In this document: positions 27,031 to 34,480 of the stretch, piece by piece
How the letters are laid out: the number at the start of each line of letters is the position of its first letter
Numbering within the stretch: position 1 is the first letter of the stretch
Origin: Streptomyces sp. IMTB 2501
Lineage (GTDB): Bacteria > Actinomycetota > Actinomycetes > Streptomycetales > Streptomycetaceae
Length of the DNA: 57,771 nucleotides
Direction of reading: 5' to 3'
NCBI RefSeq assembly: GCF_001953885.1
Contig: NZ_MQUS01000043.1
Coordinates: 1-57,771, forward strand
The notes under the pieces: generated by a model
What the model was told of the DNA's origin: nothing
The model's database searches: none
The model's input: only the letters and a program-made list of their open reading frames with translations
Made by a program: the position numbers and the translations under genes

Positions 27031-27903
27031 ATGCCCATGCCTGCCCTGCGCCGTGCCATCGCCGCGGCCTCCGCACTCGCCGGTGCGCTGGCCCTCGGCC
27101 TCACCGCCGCACCCGTCCAGGCCGCCACCACCCTGAACTACGCCGCCCTCGGCGACAGTTACAGCGCCGCCTCAGGTGTGCTGCCCGTTGACACGAGCAA
27201 TCTGATCTGCCTGCGCTCCACGGCCAACTACCCCCACGTCATCGCCGCCCGCACCGGCGCCCGACTGACCGACGTCACCTGCGGCGCCGCCCAGACCAAG
27301 GACTTCACCGGGTCGCAGTACCCCGGAGTCGCCCCGCAGGCAGACGCTGTCACCGCGGACACCGGCCTGGTGACGCTGACCATCGGCGGCAACGACGACG
27401 GCACCTTCATCAACGCCATGCTCGCCTGCGGCAGCGCGGGCATCCTCACCGCAGGCCAGGGCAGCCCCTGCAAGGACATGTACGGCAGCTCCTTCGACGA
27501 CGCCATCGACACGAACACCTACCCCGCGCTGAAGAACGCGCTGAGCAGTGTCCGGGCCAAGGCGCCGGGCGCCCGCGTGGCGGTGCTCGGCTACCCGTGG
27601 ATCACCCCCGCCGAGGCCGACCCGTCCTGCTTCGCCCAACTCCCCGTCGCCTCCGGCGACGTGCCGTACCTGCACGCCCTGCAGGCCCACCTCAACACCG
27701 TCGTACAGCGCGCCGCCGAGGAGACCGGGGCCACCTACGTGGACTTCTCCCAGGCCTCCGAGGGGCACGACGCATGCCAGGCCGTCGGCACCCGATGGAT
27801 CGAGCCGCTGCTGTTCGGGACGAACATCGTGCCCGTCCACCCCAACGCGCTCGGCGAACAGCGCATGGCCGAGCGCACCATGAGCGTCCTCGGCCTCGAC
27901 TGA
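27031..27903 (+). CDS. secreted SGNH/GDSL lipase
   Basis: The 290-residue protein has a Sec signal peptide (basic MPMPALRR, then an Ala/Leu core) cleaved near APVQA-A (about residue 31). The SGNH blocks are GDSYS with nucleophile S43, block II/III ending LTIGGNDDG, and block V VPVHPN with H270. Paired cysteines in the mature region suggest disulfides. It resembles the extracellular Streptomyces lipases of this fold that cleave acyl esters. ATG 27031 follows AAGGAG. It stands alone. Confidence 0.9.
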   Translation: MPMPALRRAIAAASALAGALALGLTAAPVQAATTLNYAALGDSYSAASGVLPVDTSNLICLRSTANYPHVIAARTGARLTDVTCGAAQTKDFTGSQYPGVAPQADAVTADTGLVTLTIGGNDDGTFINAMLACGSAGILTAGQGSPCKDMYGSSFDDAIDTNTYPALKNALSSVRAKAPGARVAVLGYPWITPAEADPSCFAQLPVASGDVPYLHALQAHLNTVVQRAAEETGATYVDFSQASEGHDACQAVGTRWIEPLLFGTNIVPVHPNALGEQRMAERTMSVLGLD

Positions 27904-27924
27904 CCCCTGGGACGGCCCGGCAGG

Positions 27925-28725
27925 TCAGGCGCGTGCGCCGCCGTCCACCCGCAGCACCGTGCCGGTCACGAAGGAGGAACGGTCGCTCAGGAGCCATGCG
28001 GCGGCCTGGGCGATCTCCTCGGGTACGGCGGCGCGGCGCAGCGGAGTGACGGCGGTGAGCCGTTCCTGGAGCCCGGGGGACTCCGCCTCCCAGGCCCGGA
28101 TCATCTCCGTCAGCGTGTTGCCGGGGGCGATGGCGTTGACCCGGATGCCCTCGGGGCCGTATGTCACGGCCGCCGACTCCGTCAGGCTGTTCACCGCCCG
28201 CTTCATCGCACCGTACGCCGGCAGCTCGGGATTGCCCCGCAGACTGCCGACGGAGGAGTTGTTGACGATGGCGCCGGTCCCGGCGGTGGCCCGGATGGCG
28301 GCGACCTCGGCGACCATGGCCAGCCAGACGCCCTTGAGGTTCACCGTGTAGACCTCGTCGAAGTCGGCCTCCGGCAGCGCGTCCATCGGACCGGGCCGCT
28401 GGAGCGTCGCACCGTTGTTGAAGGCGACGTCGAGACGGCCGTACAGCTGGACCGTACGGTCCACGGCCGCCCGCACGCTCCCCGTGTCCGCCAGATCGCA
28501 GACGACGTAGTCCGCGGTGCCGCCCGCCGCACGGATCTCCTCGGTCACCGCCTTCAACTGAGCCTCCGTGCGGGCCGCGAGCACCACCCGGGCCCCTTCC
28601 CGGGCGAAGAGCCGCGCCGCGGCGGCGCCGATCCCGCGCCCGGCCCCGGTGACGAAGGCGACCTTGCCGGTCAGGAGGCCGGAGGTGTGCGACGTGCGTG
28701 CTTCGATGAGCTGTGTGTTCTCCAT
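27925..28725 (-). CDS. classical SDR oxidoreductase
   Basis: ATG 28725 gives MENTQLIEARTSHTSGLLTG. The 266-residue protein has the classical SDR pattern: VAFVTGAGRGIGAAAARLF (TGxxxGxG), VAFNNGATL (NNAG-like), IVNNSSVGSLRG with catalytic Ser, YGAMKRAVNSL with Tyr and Lys, and LRVDGGARA at the end. It would oxidise or reduce a hydroxyl/ketone with NAD(P). It diverges from the XRE regulator, whose predicted binding site lies between them, so it is probably that regulator's target. The substrate is unknown. Confidence 0.9.
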   Translation of the reverse strand: MENTQLIEARTSHTSGLLTGKVAFVTGAGRGIGAAAARLFAREGARVVLAARTEAQLKAVTEEIRAAGGTADYVVCDLADTGSVRAAVDRTVQLYGRLDVAFNNGATLQRPGPMDALPEADFDEVYTVNLKGVWLAMVAEVAAIRATAGTGAIVNNSSVGSLRGNPELPAYGAMKRAVNSLTESAAVTYGPEGIRVNAIAPGNTLTEMIRAWEAESPGLQERLTAVTPLRRAAVPEEIAQAAAWLLSDRSSFVTGTVLRVDGGARA

Positions 28726-28756
28726 GGCAGCGAGCCTGCGCCCGCGAGCAGGGCCC

Positions 28757-28781
28757 ATCCAGGCACCAGGAGTACCTGGAT
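28757..28781. promoter_or_regulatory. inverted repeat, putative operator of the XRE regulator
   Basis: ATCCAGG (28757-28763) and CCTGGAT (28775-28781) flank an 11-base spacer that contains CAGGA. The repeat lies in the 87-base divergent region between the SDR (start 28725) and the regulator (start 28813). It is a good candidate for autoregulation and control of the SDR. Confidence 0.55.
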
Positions 28782-28812
28782 CGCCGCTGTGGCACCCGCG
28801 CACACTGGAGGT

Positions 28813-29664
28813 GTGGACAGAGCGGAACTGGCGGCCTTCCTGCGCAGCAGGCGCGAGCGGATCAGCCCCGCCGACGTGGGCCTGCCCGTCGGGCCGCGCC
28901 GCCGCACGCCGGGGCTGCGCCGCGAGGAGGTCGCACAGCTGGCGTACATCTCGACCGAGTACTACACCCGCCTGGAGCAGGCTCGCGGCCCGCGCCCCTC
29001 GCGCGAGGTGCTGACCGGGCTGGCCCGGGCCCTGCGGCTGACGGACGCCGAACGCGGCCACCTCCACCTGCTCGCCGGCGCCCCGCCGGGCCCACCGCCC
29101 GGACCCTCGCGCGAAGTGCCGCAGAGCATCCTCGACCTGGTGCACCGGCTGCCGCAGTCCGCCGCCTTCGTGACCTCCGCCCTGCTGGAGGTGCTCGCCT
29201 GGAACGAGCTCGCGGCCGCCCTCATGGAGGACTTCTCGGCCCTGCCCCGACGCGACCGAAACCTGGCGCGCCGGGCCTTCCTCGGGCCGCGTCCCGAGGG
29301 ACGGAGGCTGTACGGCGTGTCCGACCCCGACACGTTCGCCCGCCACGCGGCCCGGCGCCTGCGCACCACCGCCGCCCGCTACCCGGACGATCCCGAGGTG
29401 AGCACCCTGATCCGCGAACTCCTCGCCAGAAGTGCGGAGTTCGCCCGGCTGTGGGCCTCCCACGACGTGGCCACGGAGCCCACCCTGTGCAAGACGTTCC
29501 AGCACCCGCTGGTCGGGCCGGTCACCGTCAACTGCGACGCCCTCGACCTCACCGACCGGGACCAGCAGGTCGTCATCTACACCGCCGTCCCCGGTTCGTC
29601 CTCCGAGGAGGCGCTGCGGCTGCTGTCGGTCATCGGCACCCAGCGCATGGACGCACCCCGCTGA
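28813..29664 (+). CDS. XRE-family regulator with MmyB-like ligand-binding domain
   Basis: GTG 28813 gives 283 residues; upstream frame sequence covers the divergent operator and is not coding. The N-terminal helix-turn-helix has RRRTPGLRREEVAQLAYIST and YYTRLEQARGPRPSREVLTG. The C-terminal MLTR/MmyB-type domain includes PAFVTS-like AFVTSALLEVLAWNELAAAL and a late TFQHPLVGPVTVNCDAL. These regulators are abundant in Streptomyces and usually control a divergent oxidoreductase. The SDR on the other strand is the likely target. Confidence 0.92.
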   Translation: MDRAELAAFLRSRRERISPADVGLPVGPRRRTPGLRREEVAQLAYISTEYYTRLEQARGPRPSREVLTGLARALRLTDAERGHLHLLAGAPPGPPPGPSREVPQSILDLVHRLPQSAAFVTSALLEVLAWNELAAALMEDFSALPRRDRNLARRAFLGPRPEGRRLYGVSDPDTFARHAARRLRTTAARYPDDPEVSTLIRELLARSAEFARLWASHDVATEPTLCKTFQHPLVGPVTVNCDALDLTDRDQQVVIYTAVPGSSSEEALRLLSVIGTQRMDAPR

Positions 29665-29687
29665 ACTTCCCGTGCCGGCCCGCGCGT

Positions 29688-31130
29688 TCAGCCCCGCTGG
29701 AAGAACTCCACCTCGCCGACCGCGACCACGCGCTGCCCGGTGAGTCCCGTGACCGAGCCCAGCACCAGCCGTACCTTCACCACGTCATCGATGCCGGTCG
29801 CGACGGTCTGGTCTCCCGGCTTGTCGCTGAGGTCGATCTCCTTGTGGTGCACCGAGCCGTCCGCCGAGGTGACCTGCATGTCCATGCGCAGCGCCCGCGC
29901 CTCACGGGCGTACTCCTCGGGTTGCTTCGACGCGCCGTTGGTGATGATGAGGTCGACCAGCCGGAACGGCTTGCCGAAGGTGTACGTGATCGAGGCTCCG
30001 GCCCCCGGCGCCCCCCAGTAGCGGTTGCTGAGTCCGTCCGTGGTGTCCTTCGCCGGATGCCCGGGCACCTCGGCACTGGCGTGGATACCCACCGGTGTGA
30101 CGGCCTTGGCGCCACTGAGCTTGTCCCGGGTGTCCTCGAACAGGGCGCGCCCGGCCGGGAGCAGGAAGAACCCGCCCACGCACAGAGCGAGGATCACGGC
30201 CAGCGTCACGAGCACCCGGATCCACCGCCCGGACCCGGCACGCACCCGGCGCCGGAACGGCCAGATGGTCCGCCACCAGGGCAGCGGCGCCCGGTCCTGC
30301 GCCGGGGTGAGCGGGCCGGCACAGCGGCGGCAGAACCGGCGGCCCGGCGGATTGGGCGTCCCGCACGCCGGGCACGGCACCCCGGACACCTCCTCCGGCG
30401 CCGCCACCGGCCGCACGACGGGTCGCGGCGCGACCGGCTTCGCGGGCTGCACGGGCGCGGGCTGCGGCGCGACCGACTGCTCCGGCCGCGCGGGGCGCGG
30501 TTGCGCGGGGCCCGGCTGTGCGCTGGGTGGTTGAGCGGGGGCCGGCTGTGTGGTGGGTGGCTGTGTGGGGGTTGGTGGTGCCGCGGGTGGCTGTGAGCGG
30601 GTTGATGCCGAGGTGGGTGGCTGTGAGCGGGTTGATGCCGAGGCAGGTGGCTGCGGGGGAGCCGGTTGTGAGACGGGTGGTTGTGTGTCGGCCGGCTGTG
30701 TGGTGCTCAGAGGCTGGGGGGTGGGAGGACGGTCCGGGGGCGGAGGGAACGCCGGGGGCGTCGTGGGCGCGGACGAGCGGTCCGTAGCGCCGTCGGCGCC
30801 GCGGGTCCGGCCGATGGTGCCGGTCCGGTTGCCGCTGTGGGCATCGCTGCTGGTGACGGATGGAGTCCTGCGAGACCCCTCGCCGTTCGCCTCGGCTCGC
30901 GCTTCCCCGTCCGACGCCGCCGGCGCCGGTGTCGGTGCCGGATCAGCGTCCGCTTCCGGTCCGGCGCCCGCCGTCGCCCCGCCCTGCGCCAAAGGCGTCG
31001 GTGGGGGCGCGTCGGACGATGCGGACGTACCCCGCACACCCTCCTCAGACCAGCCCAGGTACGAGCCGCAGTTGCTGCAGAAGTCGTCGTCGGGGGCGTT
31101 GGACGCCCCGCACACGGGACAGGCGCGCAT
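29688..31130 (-). CDS. membrane-anchored zinc-ribbon/proline-rich/discoidin-like protein at the end of the CIS operon
   Basis: ATG 31130 gives 480 residues. In order there is an N-terminal zinc ribbon (C4, C7, C18, C21), a disordered Pro/Gln/Ala/Thr stretch (about 30-245) with a 10-residue repeat, a second zinc ribbon (CPACG...CRRC, about 252-270), one membrane segment (about 303-325) and an outside domain (about 340-480). The last has SNRYWGAPGAGASITYTFG and VGEVEFFQRG, like discoidin or NADase-type glycan-binding modules. It starts 5 bases after the gpI-like gene stop, so it belongs to the operon. It may tie the particle or its trigger to the envelope, or be a cargo; both are guesses. Confidence 0.82.
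   Translation of the reverse strand: MRACPVCGASNAPDDDFCSNCGSYLGWSEEGVRGTSASSDAPPPTPLAQGGATAGAGPEADADPAPTPAPAASDGEARAEANGEGSRRTPSVTSSDAHSGNRTGTIGRTRGADGATDRSSAPTTPPAFPPPPDRPPTPQPLSTTQPADTQPPVSQPAPPQPPASASTRSQPPTSASTRSQPPAAPPTPTQPPTTQPAPAQPPSAQPGPAQPRPARPEQSVAPQPAPVQPAKPVAPRPVVRPVAAPEEVSGVPCPACGTPNPPGRRFCRRCAGPLTPAQDRAPLPWWRTIWPFRRRVRAGSGRWIRVLVTLAVILALCVGGFFLLPAGRALFEDTRDKLSGAKAVTPVGIHASAEVPGHPAKDTTDGLSNRYWGAPGAGASITYTFGKPFRLVDLIITNGASKQPEEYAREARALRMDMQVTSADGSVHHKEIDLSDKPGDQTVATGIDDVVKVRLVLGSVTGLTGQRVVAVGEVEFFQRG
30585..30644 (-). repeat. 30-bp direct tandem repeat
   Basis: A 30-base unit beginning GGGTGGCTGTGAGCGG occurs twice almost perfectly in the proline-rich part of the zinc-ribbon membrane protein gene. 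It encodes the decapeptide ASTRSQPPTS twice. It looks like recent repeat expansion. Confidence 0.7.
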
Positions 31131-31134
31131 GGCG

Positions 31135-31698
31135 TCAGCTCCCTTCGTAGGCGGGCGGGCCGGGCAGGATCTCCACCCGGCACGGGACATGCACCGGGCA
31201 CAGGGACCGGACGACCTCCCGGACCCGGCCCGCGTCCACCTGCGGATCGCGGCCCGGCCACACCCGGACCACCACCGCACCGGACCGCTCCGTCGGCAGC
31301 TCGGCGCCCGCGGTACGTGACCACACCGCCCCGCCGTCCCCGACGACGTCGGCGTCGACCCCGAGGGTGAGCCGCAGCCGCTCCACCAGGCCGCGCCGGG
31401 TGCCCCGCCAGCGGTGCAGCTCCACCGCGCGCACCACCGCCTCGCGGCGCAGTTCCGCGGGCCACTCGGCATCGTCGTCGGCGCCCACCCACGACGCCAG
31501 CCAGGCGACGAAGTCCAGCGGCGCCACCCGCGGGTCGAGATACGCGGGCAGACTGTCGAGGGTGGCGAACACCGGGGCGAGGACGGTGTCCAGCCCGGCC
31601 GTGAACCGCTGGGCGAAGTCGTCGTCGGCGTAGAGCGCGGGAAGCAGCCCGCCGATCGGATGCCGGCTCGGCAGGCCGGGTACGGCGGCGCGGCTCAT
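31135..31698 (-). CDS. cis12: baseplate protein, phage tail protein I-like (Cis12)
   Basis: The 187-residue protein has the P2 gpI-like pattern: LPALYADDDFAQRFTAGLD, LPAYLDPRVAPLDFVAWLAS, then RREAVVRAVELHRWRGTRRG and LVERLRLTLGV. In contractile tails it works with gpJ to form the baseplate wedges. ATG 31698 overlaps the gpJ-like gene stop (ATGA). The C-terminal part (VVRVWPGRDPQVD onward) may contact the hub. It is cytoplasmic and part of the particle. Confidence 0.85.
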   Translation of the reverse strand: MSRAAVPGLPSRHPIGGLLPALYADDDFAQRFTAGLDTVLAPVFATLDSLPAYLDPRVAPLDFVAWLASWVGADDDAEWPAELRREAVVRAVELHRWRGTRRGLVERLRLTLGVDADVVGDGGAVWSRTAGAELPTERSGAVVVRVWPGRDPQVDAGRVREVVRSLCPVHVPCRVEILPGPPAYEGS

Positions 31699-33653
31699 GG
31701 GCGGGCCTCCGGTTCCCGGGACTGTACGACGACTTGGTGCTGGTACGAGAAGACCAGCGCGCCCGCGGCCACGTCGATGCGGTCCACCGGTGTGCCGCGC
31801 CGCCCGGTGATCGGGTCGGCGGCGAACAGCCGGATCTCCTCCACCAGCGCGTTACCGGTGGCGCGTTGCAGCAGGCCGAATATCTCGCCGTACTGCACCG
31901 GCCGTCCGAACGGCCACCCGGTGCCGTCCGGCCCGCCCTGCAGCGGGTTGAGGTAGCGGAACAGCGCGGTGAGGGCTGCGTCGCGGACCCGGTCGGTGTC
32001 CTCGGGTGCCGTCATGAGCCGGGCGACCACGGTGACGCCCTGGTACACCGGCGGCTCCACCACCAGCCGAGTGCCGATCAGCCGCCGTTCGTCCAGACTC
32101 TCGGTGATCGCGGCGAGCACCTCGTCCGAGGGGATCAACTGCTCGAAGCGGAGCCGGTCGCCGTCGTCCGCCACCGCGTCCGGTACCACCAGCACCCGCA
32201 CCGCGCCCGCCCCGTCCGCCGCCGGCAGACAGCGCACCCGGCGCACCGAGGGGGCCGCCTGCCGGCCGATGATCTCGTAGTCCTCGGCGGTCACCGCGCG
32301 TTCCTGCATACGCAGCGCGTCCGGCGCCCGCAGCTTGGCGTTGGCGATCGTCTCCCCGTCCACGCCGCCGCGTGCCGCCTCCCGGTTGGTGACGCGGGCG
32401 ATGTACGGCACGGAACTGCGCAGCACCGAGATCGCGCCCCGCGCCACGTTGCCGGCCGGGCCGCCACCCGTGCGATAGCGGGACACCCGGATATGGGCGC
32501 CCTTGTCGGGCACCGCGCCGCACAGCCGGAGCGTGCCGTCCCGCTCGCGCAGGGCCGGCGGAAAGGTGAACTCGCCGGTGGTCGCGTCCACCCGTACATG
32601 CCGGTCGTCGGCACCGGAGCGGCCGAAGTGCTCGACGACGCTCCAGCGTTGCCAGCCGTCGGCCGAGGAGACCTCCACCAAGGGCGGCTCACCGTCCAGC
32701 AGCACCGGCGGCCGGCCGAGCCGGAACGTCTGGCCCGGCACCCCCTCCGACGTGCCGAGCGGTACGTCCGTGACGGTCTCGGCGTGCTCGACGGCGATGG
32801 TGCCGCCGACTGTGAACACGGCCGCCTCGCGCACCGTCGGGGACTCCGAGTAGAACGGCTGGCCCGGCTCCGCCTCGGTGACCCGGCAGCGCAGCCAGCC
32901 CGCGCGCGTCCCGCCGATCACGGACGCCGTGTGCCCGGCGGGGACGTACACGATCACCTCGCCGGGCCGGTTCAGACCGCCCGTCGTGTCCGAGCCGGTC
33001 TCGCACACCTGCCAACGGCCGCCGTCCCAGGCCTCCCACACCAGCGGCGGCTGACGCGGGTCGACGCCAACGCCCTCCACCCGGCTGTCCAGCTGTACGG
33101 CGACGATGCACCGGGGCACGGCTGCGGGCAGTCCGAACAGCAGCGCGTCGCCCGGCTCGGGCGCCGCCTGGAAGCACCGGACATCGCGGCCCTCGGCCAG
33201 TTCACCGGTCCGGTCGGTCTGGTCACCGGTGCGGGGCGCTGTCACCATTCGAGTCAACTCGCAGGGCACAATGCGCAGTTCGTCGACGGTCGCGAACACC
33301 ACGGGCTCCTCGGTCTCGCCGTCCGCCGTGGTCACCTCCGTGCCGGCGGGCAGCGTCACCGTGTCGGGCTGCGGTGCCGACAGCCAGAAGTCGACCGCGG
33401 CCCCGGCCGCCGCCGGCGGGAACAGCCGGATGCCCAGCAGGTCGAGAAACGCGGTGTAGTTCTTGTCCGGAACCCGGTTCAGCCGGTACAGCAACTGGTC
33501 CACGAGATACGCGAAGGTCTCGATCAGGGTGACACCGGGATCGGAGACGTTGTGGTCGGTCCACTCCGGGGCGCGCTGCTGCACATACCGCTTCGCCTCG
33601 TCGACGAGTTGCTGGAACCGCCGGTCGTCCAGGTTGGGGGAGGGCAGGGCCAT
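31695..33653 (-). CDS. cis11: baseplate assembly protein, gpJ-like (Cis11)
   Basis: ATG 33653 gives 652 residues, beginning MALPSPNLDDRRFQQLVDEA with APEWTDHNVSDPGVTLIETF, the N-terminal signature of the eCIS/T6SS TssF-gpJ-like wedge proteins. A central inserted beta-rich region follows, then a C-terminal gpJ core (AVTAEDYEIIGRQAAPSVRR, RLIGTRLVVEPPVYQGV, FLYLNP-like RYLNPLQGGPDGTGWPFG). It would form the main wedge of the baseplate with Cis12. It overlaps gp25 upstream by one base and Cis12 downstream by four. Confidence 0.9.
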   Translation of the reverse strand: MALPSPNLDDRRFQQLVDEAKRYVQQRAPEWTDHNVSDPGVTLIETFAYLVDQLLYRLNRVPDKNYTAFLDLLGIRLFPPAAAGAAVDFWLSAPQPDTVTLPAGTEVTTADGETEEPVVFATVDELRIVPCELTRMVTAPRTGDQTDRTGELAEGRDVRCFQAAPEPGDALLFGLPAAVPRCIVAVQLDSRVEGVGVDPRQPPLVWEAWDGGRWQVCETGSDTTGGLNRPGEVIVYVPAGHTASVIGGTRAGWLRCRVTEAEPGQPFYSESPTVREAAVFTVGGTIAVEHAETVTDVPLGTSEGVPGQTFRLGRPPVLLDGEPPLVEVSSADGWQRWSVVEHFGRSGADDRHVRVDATTGEFTFPPALRERDGTLRLCGAVPDKGAHIRVSRYRTGGGPAGNVARGAISVLRSSVPYIARVTNREAARGGVDGETIANAKLRAPDALRMQERAVTAEDYEIIGRQAAPSVRRVRCLPAADGAGAVRVLVVPDAVADDGDRLRFEQLIPSDEVLAAITESLDERRLIGTRLVVEPPVYQGVTVVARLMTAPEDTDRVRDAALTALFRYLNPLQGGPDGTGWPFGRPVQYGEIFGLLQRATGNALVEEIRLFAADPITGRRGTPVDRIDVAAGALVFSYQHQVVVQSREPEARP

Positions 33654-34075
33654 CAGTCCGCGACCGCTTCCTCGGCCCCCTCCTCGGAGGGGATCGTGTA
33701 GAAGGGAAACACCAGGTTGCGCCGGTCGTTGGTGGACCGCACCGTGTAGCGCACATCGATGTAGAGGGTTCCGTCGTCCACCGCGTCGAAGGCCACCACC
33801 ACGTCGTCCACGGTGATCCGCGGCTCCCACCGCTCCAGCGATTCGCGCACCTGCTGGGCGATCCGCCCCGCGGTGGCGCCGTCGCCGGGCGCGAAGACGT
33901 AGTCGTGGATGCCGCAGCCGAACTCCGGACGCATCGGCCGCTCCCCGGGCGCGGTGCCGAGTACCAGCCGGATCGCCTCCTCGATCTCCCGCTCCCGCTC
34001 CACCATGGCGATGCCACCGGTCGGCCCGACCCGCAGCGGGAACGCCCAGCCGCGCCCGATGAACCGCTCGCTCAT
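33653..34075 (-). CDS. cis9: gp25-like baseplate wedge protein (Cis9)
   Basis: The 140-residue protein is of the GPW/gp25 family. Visible features are FIGRGWAFPLRV, REIEEAIRLVLGTAPGERPM, RPEFGCGIHDYVFAP and FFAF-like LYIDVRYTVRSTNDRRNLVF. The EIEE/EFGC pattern typifies the sheath-initiator wedge protein that couples baseplate to sheath. ATG 34075 overlaps the PAAR gene stop by one base. It is a core structural gene of contractile injection systems. Confidence 0.92.
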   Translation of the reverse strand: MSERFIGRGWAFPLRVGPTGGIAMVEREREIEEAIRLVLGTAPGERPMRPEFGCGIHDYVFAPGDGATAGRIAQQVRESLERWEPRITVDDVVVAFDAVDDGTLYIDVRYTVRSTNDRRNLVFPFYTIPSEEGAEEAVAD

Positions 34076-34392
34076 CACAAGCCCCCGATCCGCACGTTCA
34101 GGGCGCCGATCTGGATCGTCGCGCCGCAGGCGGTGGTGTCGCCCGCCCGCGCGGCCGGCAGCCCGCCGATGAGCACCTCGCCCGAGACGAGCCCGGCCGG
34201 GCTGGGCAGGATCACATTGGCCGGACCCATGGCGGCGTGCGGGGGCATCACACAGGTGTGCAGGCTGCCCACGACGGCGGCGGGACGGCCGCCGATCAGC
34301 ACACGCGCCACCGCCGTGGCGGCGCCGGGCGGCGGGGTGGCGATCACACCCCCATGACTGGTGGGGTCGCCGGTACGGGCTGCGCCGGGCAT
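34075..34392 (-). CDS. cis10: PAAR-repeat spike tip protein (Cis10)
   Basis: ATG 34392 gives 105 residues with PAAR-type beta repeats: GDPTSHGGVIATPPPGAATA, VLIGGRPAAVVGSLHTCVMP, VLIGGLPAARAGDTTACG and IQIGALNVRIGG. His and Cys residues (H in TSHGG, HTC and the last TACG) may hold a metal at the tip. It would cap the VgrG spike. There is no C-terminal extension, so it carries no fused toxin. It lies 88 bases after the spike gene and overlaps gp25. Confidence 0.9.
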   Translation of the reverse strand: MPGAARTGDPTSHGGVIATPPPGAATAVARVLIGGRPAAVVGSLHTCVMPPHAAMGPANVILPSPAGLVSGEVLIGGLPAARAGDTTACGATIQIGALNVRIGGL

Positions 34393-34480
34393 GCAACGGG
34401 CTCCTCGAAGCGGGGTCACGGCCCTCAAGGGCCTTGAATTCCAACAAAAGTGACTGTGTGTCGATCGATGAATCAGTGGG

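Noticed and set aside
26831..27076. 81-residue frame in the gap before the lipase
   Set aside because: It covers the likely promoter and the lipase start, has no ribosome site and resembles no family.
31734..33701. 655-residue + strand frame opposite the gpJ-like gene
   Set aside because: Its composition is typical of antisense Streptomyces frames, and the minus strand has convincing baseplate motifs.
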